A DNA stretch of 64,000 nucleotides from QVMG01 sp032073245 (GTDB lineage Bacteria; Bacteroidota; Bacteroidia; Bacteroidales; Tannerellaceae): positions 62,001-126,000 of the forward strand of contig DAMANX010000001.1 of assembly GCA_032073245.1 (NCBI GenBank), in the 5' to 3' direction. Numbering within the stretch: position 1 is the first letter of the stretch; the number at the start of each line of letters is the position of its first letter. Made by a program: the position numbers and the translations under genes. A model generated the notes under the pieces. The model was not told where the DNA came from and made no database searches. It saw nothing but the letters and a program-made list of their open reading frames with translations. This document shows, piece after piece, positions 1 through 8,430 of the stretch.

Positions 1-1010
1 AAGACTGGCCTGATAAAGCTATACAAGGGATCATTGATGCATTTACTATTGTTGATGAAACTTTTCATATCAATAATCTGATGACTATTGGATTTATATG
101 GTCAAAAGATTTAGAAGAAATAAATGTTCTTGCTGAGGCTTATAATAACTTTGTATCCATTACGGATACAAATGAATTCCCGGAATTAGATCCGAACTAT
201 AAATATCCTAAGGAATTACTTAATCAATTATCAAGCAGTAATGAATATAATGAAGAAAATATCACCTTTGCCTTTAATTCCATGACTAAATGGTGTTTAT
301 CTATAAATGAACAACCCGATTCAGATGAACAGGATATTATAACAGTTACCCTACATGAACTGACACATGGATTGGGCATGAGTAGTATGTTTACGCATAA
401 AACCAAAGATTACTCTTTTCCTTATATTTTTGATAAATATATAGCAGATCATGATAATAAATTAATTCTGGATTCAAGATATTATCCCAATGAAGAACTA
501 CAAAAGGAATTGTTAACGAGCGATCGGGTACACTTCTCTGGTCCCAATACTCTTAAATCAAATAAAAACACACCTATAAAACTGCATGCTCCTTCTGAAC
601 TCACTTCTGCAAGCATCTGCCATGTAGATATGATATATGAGGATAATCAGAATGCCAACTTAATGATTCCGGGCACTCAGTATGGACAAACAACAAGATA
701 TTTTGGAGGCCATATTCTGGCTATTCTAAAAGATGTAGGATGGACAATAAAAGATAGTGCACCATACCCTCCCATAACAAACAATATACAAACAGAGAAT
801 GACAATAACCGGATCAATCTCTTCGCCATAGGCAATACAATTCATTTAGAAAACATGGATTCTAAAACATTGTCTGTTAGCATTTATTCTACAAACGGGA
901 AACAGATTAAGAAAGAAGTTCTATCCGGTAATGGAGAATATGTGCTTATGCCTCAAAGTATCTATTTTATCAAAGTGAATGATAAAGCATACAAGATAAA
1001 TACTCACTAA
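1..1010 (+). CDS. Secreted zinc metalloprotease-like protein with C-terminal sorting-type domain (5' truncated by window edge)
   Basis: The frame is open from base 3 and no start precedes it, so the gene begins outside the window; the ATG at 81 is internal. About 60 residues past that ATG are a bulky acidic stretch, followed by HELTHGLGM, an HExxH zinc-protease signature with a trailing Gly as in metzincin-like families; TLHELTHGLG is typical of large secreted bacterial proteins. The last 65 residues form a small beta domain (SIYSTNGKQI, then SIYFIKV near the end) that resembles type IX secretion or DUF6383-like C-terminal domains and parallels the end of the beta-helix protein at 46203-48929. 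It probably acts on or outside the outer membrane. Substrate unknown. The third zinc ligand cannot be placed by eye. Confidence 0.7.
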   Translation, partial: DWPDKAIQGIIDAFTIVDETFHINNLMTIGFIWSKDLEEINVLAEAYNNFVSITDTNEFPELDPNYKYPKELLNQLSSSNEYNEENITFAFNSMTKWCLSINEQPDSDEQDIITVTLHELTHGLGMSSMFTHKTKDYSFPYIFDKYIADHDNKLILDSRYYPNEELQKELLTSDRVHFSGPNTLKSNKNTPIKLHAPSELTSASICHVDMIYEDNQNANLMIPGTQYGQTTRYFGGHILAILKDVGWTIKDSAPYPPITNNIQTENDNNRINLFAIGNTIHLENMDSKTLSVSIYSTNGKQIKKEVLSGNGEYVLMPQSIYFIKVNDKAYKINTH

Positions 1011-1078
1011 AAATGAAACCATACCCTTTCATTTTGTCATCTGATTTAAATATGCTTACTTTACAATAAATTAGATTT

Positions 1079-2110
1079 ATGGAAGGTTTTAAGAGACATA
1101 AACCCGTGAGTTTAACGACAAGTGGGAAAAATAAATTGATTATCCTTTTCGGATTACTTTTTGCTACAACATTTCTACATGCCCAGACACAAGTGGATAG
1201 TATTATCAATGTGGGTATAAGATATCATGATGCAAAAGAATATAAAAAAGCTATTGCACTGTATGAACAAGCGTTATCAATAGACCCAGAGTCGGAAATA
1301 GCTATTTATGAAATATCTATTTCAATGGTTGAAATGGGAGACTATTATGGAGCTATTGAATACAGTGATAAATTAATTAAAAGGAATGACAAATACGCTA
1401 TACTCTCCTATAATACAAAAGGTTCTTCGCTAAACTATTTGGGAAAAACGGATGAAGCTATAGATATTTTTCTGGAAGGTATTGATCTCTATCCTGACTT
1501 CGATTTACTCCACTATAACCTGGGGCTGGCTTATCATACTAAAATGGAATATGAGAATGCCAAAGATGCTTTTATTGCTGCTATCGAAATTAATCCGCAG
1601 CATTCCGGAGCGCACCTGAACCTGGGAAGAACAATGATGCGTATAAACAAAAGAGTAGAAAGCCTGTTAAGCCTCTACTTCTTTCTTCTCTTGGAACCAA
1701 ATACCGAACGTTCGGAATGGGCGTATAATGGGCTTCATCTGCAATTAAGTGATAGTAGCCTTCGCCTGGACGACACAGATATTGCTGATATACAAGAGGT
1801 AAATAAAATGCTTTCTGAACTAGCTGCGTCACATATTGCAGAAGGTAAAACCAGTGAAACAAATAGTCATATCTTTATTAAAACCACTTATTCCTTTTTT
1901 TCTTCTTTGGGTAAATTAAAAGATGCGCACAAGAATACCGGATTCTGGTGGGATTTCTATGTTCCTTTTTTTGCATCTCTCACCTCATCTGGTTATACGG
2001 AACCTTTTTGTCATTACATAAGTCATTCCTTTCAGAAGGAATCGGATTATTTTATAAATAACAATCCGGCAAAAATCAATTCCTTTAAAACTTGGTTGCA
2101 ACAAAGATGA
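1079..2110 (+). CDS. Secreted or periplasmic TPR protein
   Basis: 343 residues. A basic N-terminus is followed by a hydrophobic segment (LIILFGLLFATTFLHA, about residues 20-36) that ends like a signal-peptide cleavage site, so export is likely. Residues 40-200 hold four to five tetratricopeptide units (YKKAIALYEQALSIDPES, then DEAIDIFLEGIDLYPDF, then YENAKDAFIAAIEINPQ). The C-terminal third is helical and not recognised. TPR domains are protein-interaction scaffolds; no enzymatic motif is seen. The stop overlaps the next start (ATGA at 2107-2110), so the two are translationally coupled, although one product is exported and the other acts on DNA. The coupling therefore probably says little about joint function. 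Confidence 0.75.
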   Translation: MEGFKRHKPVSLTTSGKNKLIILFGLLFATTFLHAQTQVDSIINVGIRYHDAKEYKKAIALYEQALSIDPESEIAIYEISISMVEMGDYYGAIEYSDKLIKRNDKYAILSYNTKGSSLNYLGKTDEAIDIFLEGIDLYPDFDLLHYNLGLAYHTKMEYENAKDAFIAAIEINPQHSGAHLNLGRTMMRINKRVESLLSLYFFLLLEPNTERSEWAYNGLHLQLSDSSLRLDDTDIADIQEVNKMLSELAASHIAEGKTSETNSHIFIKTTYSFFSSLGKLKDAHKNTGFWWDFYVPFFASLTSSGYTEPFCHYISHSFQKESDYFINNNPAKINSFKTWLQQR

Positions 2111-2448
2111 TGACTGAAAAAGAGGCCCTCCGTGAAGCAGTCTATGAAATAGTCAAAACAATACCCTATGGACGCGCTACTAGCTATGGAGCTATTGCCA
2201 AAGCGATTGGCTATTCTAATTTATCACGTATGGTCGGAAAGATAATGGCTACCTGTGACTCCTCTGCAAATAATATACCTGCCCATCGAGTTGTAAACAG
2301 TCAGGGAATCTTATCTGGTAAAGACGCTTTTGGTTCTTCCAATGAAATGAAACAGCTTCTGGAAGCTGAAGGTATTCTAGTAGTAAATGACCGTATAAAA
2401 AACTGGAAAACCGTTTTTTGGAATCCTTTGGAAGAGATCACTCTCTAA
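2107..2448 (+). CDS. Alkyltransferase-like protein (ATL, MGMT family without the active cysteine)
   Basis: 113 residues from the ATG at 2107; a TTG at 2092 would add five residues, but the ATGA overlap with the TPR gene favours 2107. The fold is the MGMT/Ogt C-terminal DNA-binding domain: IPYGRATSYGAIAKAIG near residues 19-35 and SRMVGKIMA at 40-48. The active-site motif, PCHRV in O6-alkylguanine-DNA alkyltransferases, reads PAHRV here (Ala59), so the acceptor cysteine is missing. ATL proteins bind O6-alkylguanine without repairing it and pass the lesion to nucleotide excision repair. Most ATLs carry Trp at this site; Ala variants also exist. Length fits the ATL family. Confidence 0.88.
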   Translation: MMTEKEALREAVYEIVKTIPYGRATSYGAIAKAIGYSNLSRMVGKIMATCDSSANNIPAHRVVNSQGILSGKDAFGSSNEMKQLLEAEGILVVNDRIKNWKTVFWNPLEEITL

Positions 2449-2502
2449 TTTTAAACAATTCCTTTTCCGACCTGTTTTATAACTAACGTAAATAATCAAT
2501 TG

Positions 2503-2528
2503 CTTCATAACGGCTTTTCGCTATGAAG
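2503..2528 (+). promoter_or_regulatory. Hairpin upstream of the charged coiled-coil gene
   Basis: CTTCATA (2503-2509) and TATGAAG (2522-2528) are perfect inverted repeats with an extra CG/CG pair inside, 18 bases before the ATG at 2546. No T-run follows, so it is not a clear terminator of the ATL gene; it may be a 5' leader structure. Function is inference. Confidence 0.35.
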
Positions 2529-2545
2529 TTAAAAACTTAAGAACT

Positions 2546-2914
2546 ATGAATGATAATCAAAACAACAGCAATCGTTTCTATTCGGATCTGAATAGTGTTG
2601 CAAAAGACGTAGAGAAAGCGGCAGATGATCGCATCAAAGAAATTAAAAGTGAAAGAAAAGATGATTTGAAATCAATCAAATCGGAAACTAAAGATCTCAA
2701 ACAAGAAGTAAAAGAAGGATACAAAGATTTCAAGGAAGTTAAAAAAGCTTCGGACGATCCTTTTGCGAAAGATATTATTTCTGCGGCCAAGCAAGAATCA
2801 AAGGATATCAAGAAAAATATCGAAAAAGATTACGATCAAACCAAAAACAAGATTGAGGAAGAAGCCGATAATCGAATCGAAAGCATAAAAAGAATGAACG
2901 AGAAAAATAACTAG
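2546..2914 (+). CDS. Small highly charged Lys/Glu/Asp-rich helical protein
   Basis: 122 residues without signal peptide or membrane segment. The composition is dominated by K, E and D in quasi-heptad spacing (for example RKDDLKSIKSETKDLKQEV), which predicts one long coiled coil or an intrinsically disordered LEA-like chain. DDRIKEIKSE near residue 28 and DNRIESIKRM near residue 107 look like internal copies of one unit. It is a single gene between the ATL gene and a hairpin. Proteins of this composition are often stress- or desiccation-induced, but that is analogy only; no family is recognised. Confidence 0.65.
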   Translation: MNDNQNNSNRFYSDLNSVAKDVEKAADDRIKEIKSERKDDLKSIKSETKDLKQEVKEGYKDFKEVKKASDDPFAKDIISAAKQESKDIKKNIEKDYDQTKNKIEEEADNRIESIKRMNEKNN

Positions 2915-2940
2915 TCTTAACTTTTATAGTTTTCTATATT

Positions 2941-2959
2941 CCCCGGGTTTTACCCGGGG
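2941..2959. terminator. Strong GC hairpin between convergent genes
   Basis: A perfect 7-bp stem CCCCGGG / CCCGGGG with a 5-base loop lies between the convergent charged-protein and patatin genes. It lacks a clear U-tract on either side, so it may be a bidirectional terminator of the weaker kind. Confidence 0.5.
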
Positions 2960-3036
2960 TTATTGGCTAAGGCCGATCTTCGATTTACATTTAACACTTA
3001 TCGGCGTTCACCGTCTCTAAATCTTAGGAGATTAAA

Positions 3037-3888
3037 TTACTTTTTAGATAATCCTGTTATTATTTTTTTGACACTATGCCCTAAAAAACTCTTAGACTTG
3101 GGCTTTGCTTTCATATCTTTCTCTATCCTAGCGTTATTATCATCCAAATATTTCACAGTCATATCATAACCTTTCCGATAGATCTCCTGTGCATATTTAA
3201 AATCAAAAAGTGAATATTGAGATATGTCTTTAGAACCGATCATATAGTCACATCGCTTGATTTCATCAACAGTATTCGCACCCACCATGTAATTCATAGT
3301 ACGCTCAATGATATACTTAAATGATCGGTCATATTTCATCGTAATAACTGGGCTTACATCTATTCCCACTACCCTCCAGCAATCTTTACGGATTACGGAA
3401 ACAGGGAAATTAACGAACATTCCTCCATCTACGTAATGATGTCCATCTATCTCCATAGGAGTAAACACAATAGGTACAGAACAAGATGCAATAACCGCAG
3501 GTATAATATCTCCGGTACTGAAAATACATGGCTTGCCTTCTTCAATATCAGAAGCTACGACCCGCAAAGGTATTTTCAAATCTTCAAATCGTTTTGCATG
3601 TAGATGTTTTTCCAGAATAGAATAGATACCGGTTGTTTTAAAGAAGCCATCCTGTGGCAATGTGGTCGTAATAATATTACGAAACTTAATATCCTGAAAC
3701 AGGGCAAATATTTCTTGTGGTGTATATCCATCAGCATAAAAGACTCCTACTAAAGAGCCAGCACTTGTTCCGGATATAATTTCCGGTTGAATACCTCTCT
3801 CATCCATTGCCTGTAAAGCTCCTAAATGTGCAAAGCCACGCGCACCACCTCCACTGAGCGCTAATCCCCATTTATAAATAGGTTTCAT
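3037..3888 (-). CDS. Patatin-like phospholipase (RssA type)
   Basis: 283 residues from the ATG at 3888. The frame continues to 3927, but the promoter box at 3913-3920 lies inside that extension, which supports 3888. Patatin hallmarks are all present: oxyanion loop GGGARG (13-18), nucleophile elbow GTSAG with Ser42, and DGG with Asp154, giving a Ser/Asp catalytic dyad. No signal peptide, so a cytoplasmic or peripheral membrane lipid acyl hydrolase, like the short RssA/YlbK group. The C-terminus is basic (KAKPKSKSFLGHSVKKII), which could help membrane binding. Monocistronic. Physiological substrate unknown. Confidence 0.9.
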   Translation of the reverse strand: MKPIYKWGLALSGGGARGFAHLGALQAMDERGIQPEIISGTSAGSLVGVFYADGYTPQEIFALFQDIKFRNIITTTLPQDGFFKTTGIYSILEKHLHAKRFEDLKIPLRVVASDIEEGKPCIFSTGDIIPAVIASCSVPIVFTPMEIDGHHYVDGGMFVNFPVSVIRKDCWRVVGIDVSPVITMKYDRSFKYIIERTMNYMVGANTVDEIKRCDYMIGSKDISQYSLFDFKYAQEIYRKGYDMTVKYLDDNNARIEKDMKAKPKSKSFLGHSVKKIITGLSKK

Positions 3889-3912
3889 GATACCATCTTT
3901 TGTTTTACACCT

Positions 3913-3920
3913 CAAAGATA
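3913..3920 (-). promoter_or_regulatory. Bacteroidetes -7 box for patatin gene
   Basis: Read on the minus strand, TATCTTTG matches the TAnnTTTG consensus exactly, 24 bases before the chosen ATG at 3888. No good TTTG -33 element is seen at the usual distance. Confidence 0.6.
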
Positions 3921-4025
3921 ATATCAACTTAACGATTTTCTTCTTTTTAAGTTCAATAAAAAGAGGAGGATCGTATAGTCACTAATTTTTATAGCCGGAT
4001 ACATCCATAAATAATCACACTTTTG

Positions 4026-4033
4026 TATATTTG
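4026..4033 (+). promoter_or_regulatory. Bacteroidetes -7 box before the Sel1/HSP90 cluster
   Basis: TATATTTG is a perfect TAnnTTTG match about 78 bases before the ATG at 4112, implying a leader of roughly 70 bases. It is the only strong box found before the three-gene cluster. Confidence 0.55.
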
Positions 4034-4111
4034 TTTCCCAAATAGAGAAATATTGAGCTGGATATTTCCTTTTGTTCACACAGATAATCAGGATAAACAA
4101 AAAGTAAGGCC

Positions 4112-6544
4112 ATGGATATACAAAAAAACTCTCTTCAACTTGATATATCAATTTCAAGTTTTTATGAAAAACAATACAAAGCCGCTCAACAATCAGAGAA
4201 GTCAATAGCAGAACAGATAGAGGCTTATAATCCCCTCAATGTATTAACTGAGTCTAAGAAATGGTTTGAGGCATTAGCTCTATTAGAGTTTGCAATCGAT
4301 TCAAGATATGATATATCTCAGACGCAGGATTTCTTTGAGTGGTTATTTAAAGGATTCGACTGTAATGCTTCTGTAGATTTTAATGCGGAAGACTACGATT
4401 GGTATTGGCACAAGATACATTATATTATTGATAAACTAACCCCTTCTTCTGCGGATATACTTATTGAAAAAGCTCTTCAATACTATTCTGCACGCCGCGG
4501 ATATGTTGACAAACAAAAGACGTTGAATCTTTTACAAGAAGCTATAGAACGGGGAAGCGATAATGCCCAAAGTATACTGGGATATTATCTCTATTTTGGC
4601 TTTTGCGGACCGGCAGACAAAGAAAAGGGTATGGCGTTGATGGATACTGTAAAAACAGATAGAGCAAAAGGAAGGGTTGCCATATACAAAGGTTTTATAG
4701 CTATTTATGACAATCGTATTCCTGAAACAATAGAAATGCTCGATCAAATGGAAGCTGAAACTACAGATCCTTTTCTACTACGTATGGCATTGGAACAACG
4801 TGCCTTTATCTTCGATCTGCAGGAAAAATATCAGGAAGCAATAGAATCCTATGAAAAGGTTTTAGAGAAAGTTCCTTCCGGTTTTGCCATGATGCGTATT
4901 GCCTTTATTCTGTATAATAAATTAGGAGAAGCATCTGAGCCGGAAAAAGCACTTGAATATATGGAGATAGCCTTCCGCTACGGTCGCCCCGATGTCATAC
5001 GAAGTCTTTATTATTGTTATTTTGAATCGGGTGAAACCTGGCAGAATGAAGAAAAAGGGATCTCTTGGTTGCAACAAGGATATCTCTATAATGACGAATA
5101 TAGCACATGGCAATTAGCAACGATTTACCTTTTCAATGAGAATTGGAAACAAGAGAAAAAAGGGTTGGAGCTACTTGATGAAGCCATTGCAATGAATTAC
5201 ACAGAAGCTTTTATCACTAAAGCTTATCTTCTTTTTAACGGAGAGATGCTTGATCAGGATAAAACAACTGCTATACAATTACTTGAGAAAGCTGCTGAAT
5301 CAGGCTCTTCAAATGCCGCCTATCGTTTAGGTATCCTTTATGATAGTGGTGAAATGAGTGAAAACAATGAACCCGATCACGCAAAAGCAATCGGCTATTT
5401 CGAAAAGGCTGCGGAAATGAACGAATCCTATGCCTGTGAATACGCAGGACGTTATTACTTATACGGGCTTGGAGTTGATCTGGATTTAGAGAAAGCCAAA
5501 TATTATTACGAAAAAGGACGCACACTTGGCTCTCCCTATTGCATGGTTGAGTTGGCTCTTATGTACGAAGACGGGAATGGGGTAGAAGAAGATGCTGTTA
5601 AAGCTTTTGAATTACTGACTGAATCGGTTGCTTACAACTATGCTCATGGGCAATACCTATTAGGGCGCTGTTATCGTTATGGACTTGGCACCGACGAGAA
5701 TCCCGATAAAGCGGTGGAATATTTCCAACTAGCAGTAGATCAGGAACACGCGAAAGCAATGGCTGAACTGGCACTCTGTTATGAGTATGGAGAAGGAGTT
5801 GAAGCTAACGGCCCAAAAGCACTGGAGATTATGAAACGGGCTGCCGAACTACAATATACGTATGCCGAATATAAAACCGGATGTTATTATGTATATGGAA
5901 TGGAGGGTGTTCCGGTGGATTATCCGGAAGGTTTCAAGTGGCTCATTAAAGCTGCAGAGAGTGATTACCCTTATGCAAACCTGGAATTAGGAGATTATTT
6001 CCTCTATGATTATGAAGGGAAAGAAGAGTATGAACGTGCTTATCCTTATTACGTCAAAGCGGCCCAAAATGAGGTGATAAATGAAGGATTAGGTGTATGC
6101 CTGGAATATGGATACGGCACAGAAGTGAACGAAGGGGAAGCTTTTAAATATTATCTGAAAGGTGCTGAAGACGGATATATCCGTGCCATGTATTATGTGG
6201 CGTTATGTTATTATTACGGTACGGGTGTCAAAGAAAATTACCCGGAAGCTTTCCGTTGGTTCAATGATGCTGCAAATCAGGGGCATAATCTGGGTGTATA
6301 TTACAAAGGTAAAATGCTGATGGATGGAGAAGGTTGCACGATGAACCAGGAAGAAGGTATAGAATTGTTGCAAAAAGCAGCCGAAAATGATATTGCCAAT
6401 GCCCAGTTTGATCTTGCAAATTGCTATCTCACAGGAAAAGGTATAGACGAAAATGAAGATCTTGCCATGGAGTGGTTTGAAAGAGCTGCCGACAACGGAC
6501 ATGAGAAAGCGTTGAAAGTAGTAGGGAGACGGAGGAGAAGATAA
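4112..6544 (+). CDS. Large Sel1-repeat (SEL1-like TPR) protein
   Basis: 810 residues with no signal peptide. From about residue 130 on it is built of Sel1 units of about 36 residues; clear examples carry AAYRLGILYDSGE, ACEYAGRYYLYGLGV, CMVELALMYEDGNGV, AMAELALCYEYGEGV, AQFDLANCYLTGKGI and a final WFERAADNGHEKAL. I count at least a dozen, so it should form a long superhelical scaffold. The first 130 residues are a different acidic and aromatic domain not recognised. The end is strongly basic (GRRRRR). It lies 51 bases before an HSP90-like ATPase, followed by another helical-repeat protein. TPR-like repeats are common HSP90 co-chaperones, so a partner or adaptor role is plausible but is inference. 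Confidence 0.85.
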   Translation: MDIQKNSLQLDISISSFYEKQYKAAQQSEKSIAEQIEAYNPLNVLTESKKWFEALALLEFAIDSRYDISQTQDFFEWLFKGFDCNASVDFNAEDYDWYWHKIHYIIDKLTPSSADILIEKALQYYSARRGYVDKQKTLNLLQEAIERGSDNAQSILGYYLYFGFCGPADKEKGMALMDTVKTDRAKGRVAIYKGFIAIYDNRIPETIEMLDQMEAETTDPFLLRMALEQRAFIFDLQEKYQEAIESYEKVLEKVPSGFAMMRIAFILYNKLGEASEPEKALEYMEIAFRYGRPDVIRSLYYCYFESGETWQNEEKGISWLQQGYLYNDEYSTWQLATIYLFNENWKQEKKGLELLDEAIAMNYTEAFITKAYLLFNGEMLDQDKTTAIQLLEKAAESGSSNAAYRLGILYDSGEMSENNEPDHAKAIGYFEKAAEMNESYACEYAGRYYLYGLGVDLDLEKAKYYYEKGRTLGSPYCMVELALMYEDGNGVEEDAVKAFELLTESVAYNYAHGQYLLGRCYRYGLGTDENPDKAVEYFQLAVDQEHAKAMAELALCYEYGEGVEANGPKALEIMKRAAELQYTYAEYKTGCYYVYGMEGVPVDYPEGFKWLIKAAESDYPYANLELGDYFLYDYEGKEEYERAYPYYVKAAQNEVINEGLGVCLEYGYGTEVNEGEAFKYYLKGAEDGYIRAMYYVALCYYYGTGVKENYPEAFRWFNDAANQGHNLGVYYKGKMLMDGEGCTMNQEEGIELLQKAAENDIANAQFDLANCYLTGKGIDENEDLAMEWFERAADNGHEKALKVVGRRRRR

Positions 6545-6595
6545 AAGACAGTGATGAGCGGTGAGTGATGAGTGGTTATTTAATAAATATATTGG

Positions 6596-8380
6596 GTGGA
6601 AAATAATAATAAGCAATATGTATTTCAGGTGAATCTGAAGGGGATGATATCCTTACTTTCAGAGCACATATATAGTAATCCCGGCACATTTGTACGGGAA
6701 TTACTCCAAAATGCAATTGATGCAATTACGGCTTTTCGTAGTCTGGATGAAACTTATGAAGGGAAAGTGACAGTCCAGCTAAACGATGACGGTTCGATGA
6801 TATTCGAAGACAATGGAATCGGGTTAAAAGAAGATGAAATCCATCAGGTTCTTACTGTAATTGGGGAAAGCTCAAAACGGGGAGAACTTGATTCGGCTGA
6901 CTTTATAGGGCGTTTCGGTATCGGAATCCTTTCCTGTTTCGTTGTTAGCAATGAAATAGTATTCGAGACACGTTCAGCAATGGAGAAAAAAGCCTTGCGG
7001 TGGTGTGGAAAAGCAGATGGCACTTATGAAACCATTCAAATGGAAGAAGAAAGGCCTATAGGAACACGGGTATTGCTCACTCCGAAAGCTGAATGGAAAC
7101 ATCTGTTTGAATATGAAACGTTTAAACGTAATCTGAAATTTTATGGCAATGCTCTCCCCTATCCTATATGGCTGGAAAAAGGAGAATTACGGGAACAAAT
7201 AAACGATAGTCATCCCGTATGGCTGGTACCCGGTGCAGATAAGAAAGCCCTCTTGGATTATGGACGCGAGACTTTTCAATCCGGTTTTCTGGATGCATTC
7301 CAGGTTTCTACAGAAAATGGGGGAATACGAGGAACAATCTACATACTTCCTTTCAAAACACAATTTTCCGGTAGGCTTACGCATCGTATATATTTGAAAC
7401 GTATGTTGTTGAGTGAAGAAGATTGTGGCTTATTGCCTTCCTGGGCTTTCTTTGTTAAATGCGTTTTGAATGCTGAAACTTTGGCTTCTACCGCATCCAG
7501 AGAATCGTTAGTAAATAATGAATTGCTCCGCAAAGCACAAAAGGAGATCGGCAATAGTATCAAAGAATATCTGAAAGGATTGATGGCAACAAATCGTGAT
7601 CTATTCTTTCGTATACTGGATATTCATTATCTTCATATCAAGGCTATTGCTGCAGAAGATAATGATATGTTTGCTCTCTTTATGGATGCCTTACCATTCG
7701 AAACAAATAAAGGTACCCGTAACTTTGGGTCTATATGGAAAAATAATCCTACAATCTTTTACACAAAAAACCTGGACGATTTCAAACAGGTGCGGCGTAT
7801 CGCTTTTTCACAAGGAATGTTGGTTATCAATGCTGCTTATACATTCGATGAATCCTTACTAAAAAAAGCCGCCCGGCTTTATCCAGAAATTGAATTACAA
7901 GAAGTTTCCCCGGCAAAAATACTGGATAGTTTTACGGATGCCTCATACAGGGGGCATCCTGAATATATGGAATTTGAAGTGCGTTGCAACGAATTACTCA
8001 AGCAATTCGGTTGCATTTGTAAACTGAAACATTTTACGCCGGTAGATACACCTGTAATATTTATAACAGGTGAAAAAAGCGCGCCACAAAAAGAGATCAA
8101 GAATAATCCACTCACTTCTGTACTGGGGGCTTTTGCCTCCAAACAACGTGAATCTGTACCGACATTGTGTATGAATATAGACAATGAACTAGTTGCTCTC
8201 CTTGTAAGCATGAATGACAAAGTTGTAAGCGAAGCTATTATAAACATTCTTTATATACAGTCATTACTTCTCGGTAAATATCCGGTCAATAATGAAGAAA
8301 TGAATCTTTTCAACGAATCACTTTATCGCCTTATAGTCATGGGTATGCAGGATCTATTGGGGCATATACATAAGAATTGA
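6596..8380 (+). CDS. HSP90-family (HtpG-like) ATPase
   Basis: 594 residues from a GTG start; no in-frame ATG would keep the N-terminal strand. The GHKL ATP site is intact: ELLQNAIDA with Glu35 and Asn39, DNGIGL with Asp72, and GRFGIGILS at 105-113. The middle domain keeps an HSP90-like TASRESLVNNELLRKA segment. It is shorter than canonical HtpG (about 625-680 residues), mainly toward the C-terminal dimerisation end, and its middle domain is divergent, so it is likely a specialised paralogue rather than the housekeeping chaperone. It sits between two helical-repeat protein genes in one transcription unit. Cytoplasmic. Clients are unknown. Confidence 0.88.
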   Translation: MENNNKQYVFQVNLKGMISLLSEHIYSNPGTFVRELLQNAIDAITAFRSLDETYEGKVTVQLNDDGSMIFEDNGIGLKEDEIHQVLTVIGESSKRGELDSADFIGRFGIGILSCFVVSNEIVFETRSAMEKKALRWCGKADGTYETIQMEEERPIGTRVLLTPKAEWKHLFEYETFKRNLKFYGNALPYPIWLEKGELREQINDSHPVWLVPGADKKALLDYGRETFQSGFLDAFQVSTENGGIRGTIYILPFKTQFSGRLTHRIYLKRMLLSEEDCGLLPSWAFFVKCVLNAETLASTASRESLVNNELLRKAQKEIGNSIKEYLKGLMATNRDLFFRILDIHYLHIKAIAAEDNDMFALFMDALPFETNKGTRNFGSIWKNNPTIFYTKNLDDFKQVRRIAFSQGMLVINAAYTFDESLLKKAARLYPEIELQEVSPAKILDSFTDASYRGHPEYMEFEVRCNELLKQFGCICKLKHFTPVDTPVIFITGEKSAPQKEIKNNPLTSVLGAFASKQRESVPTLCMNIDNELVALLVSMNDKVVSEAIINILYIQSLLLGKYPVNNEEMNLFNESLYRLIVMGMQDLLGHIHKN

Positions 8381-8430
8381 TCATGATAAAAAGAAGAATG
8401 AGTATAACTAATTACTATTAAATAAAAGAA

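Noticed and set aside
2963..3169. 68-codon frame on the plus strand
   Set aside because: Mostly antisense to the 3' end of the patatin gene and without its own signals.
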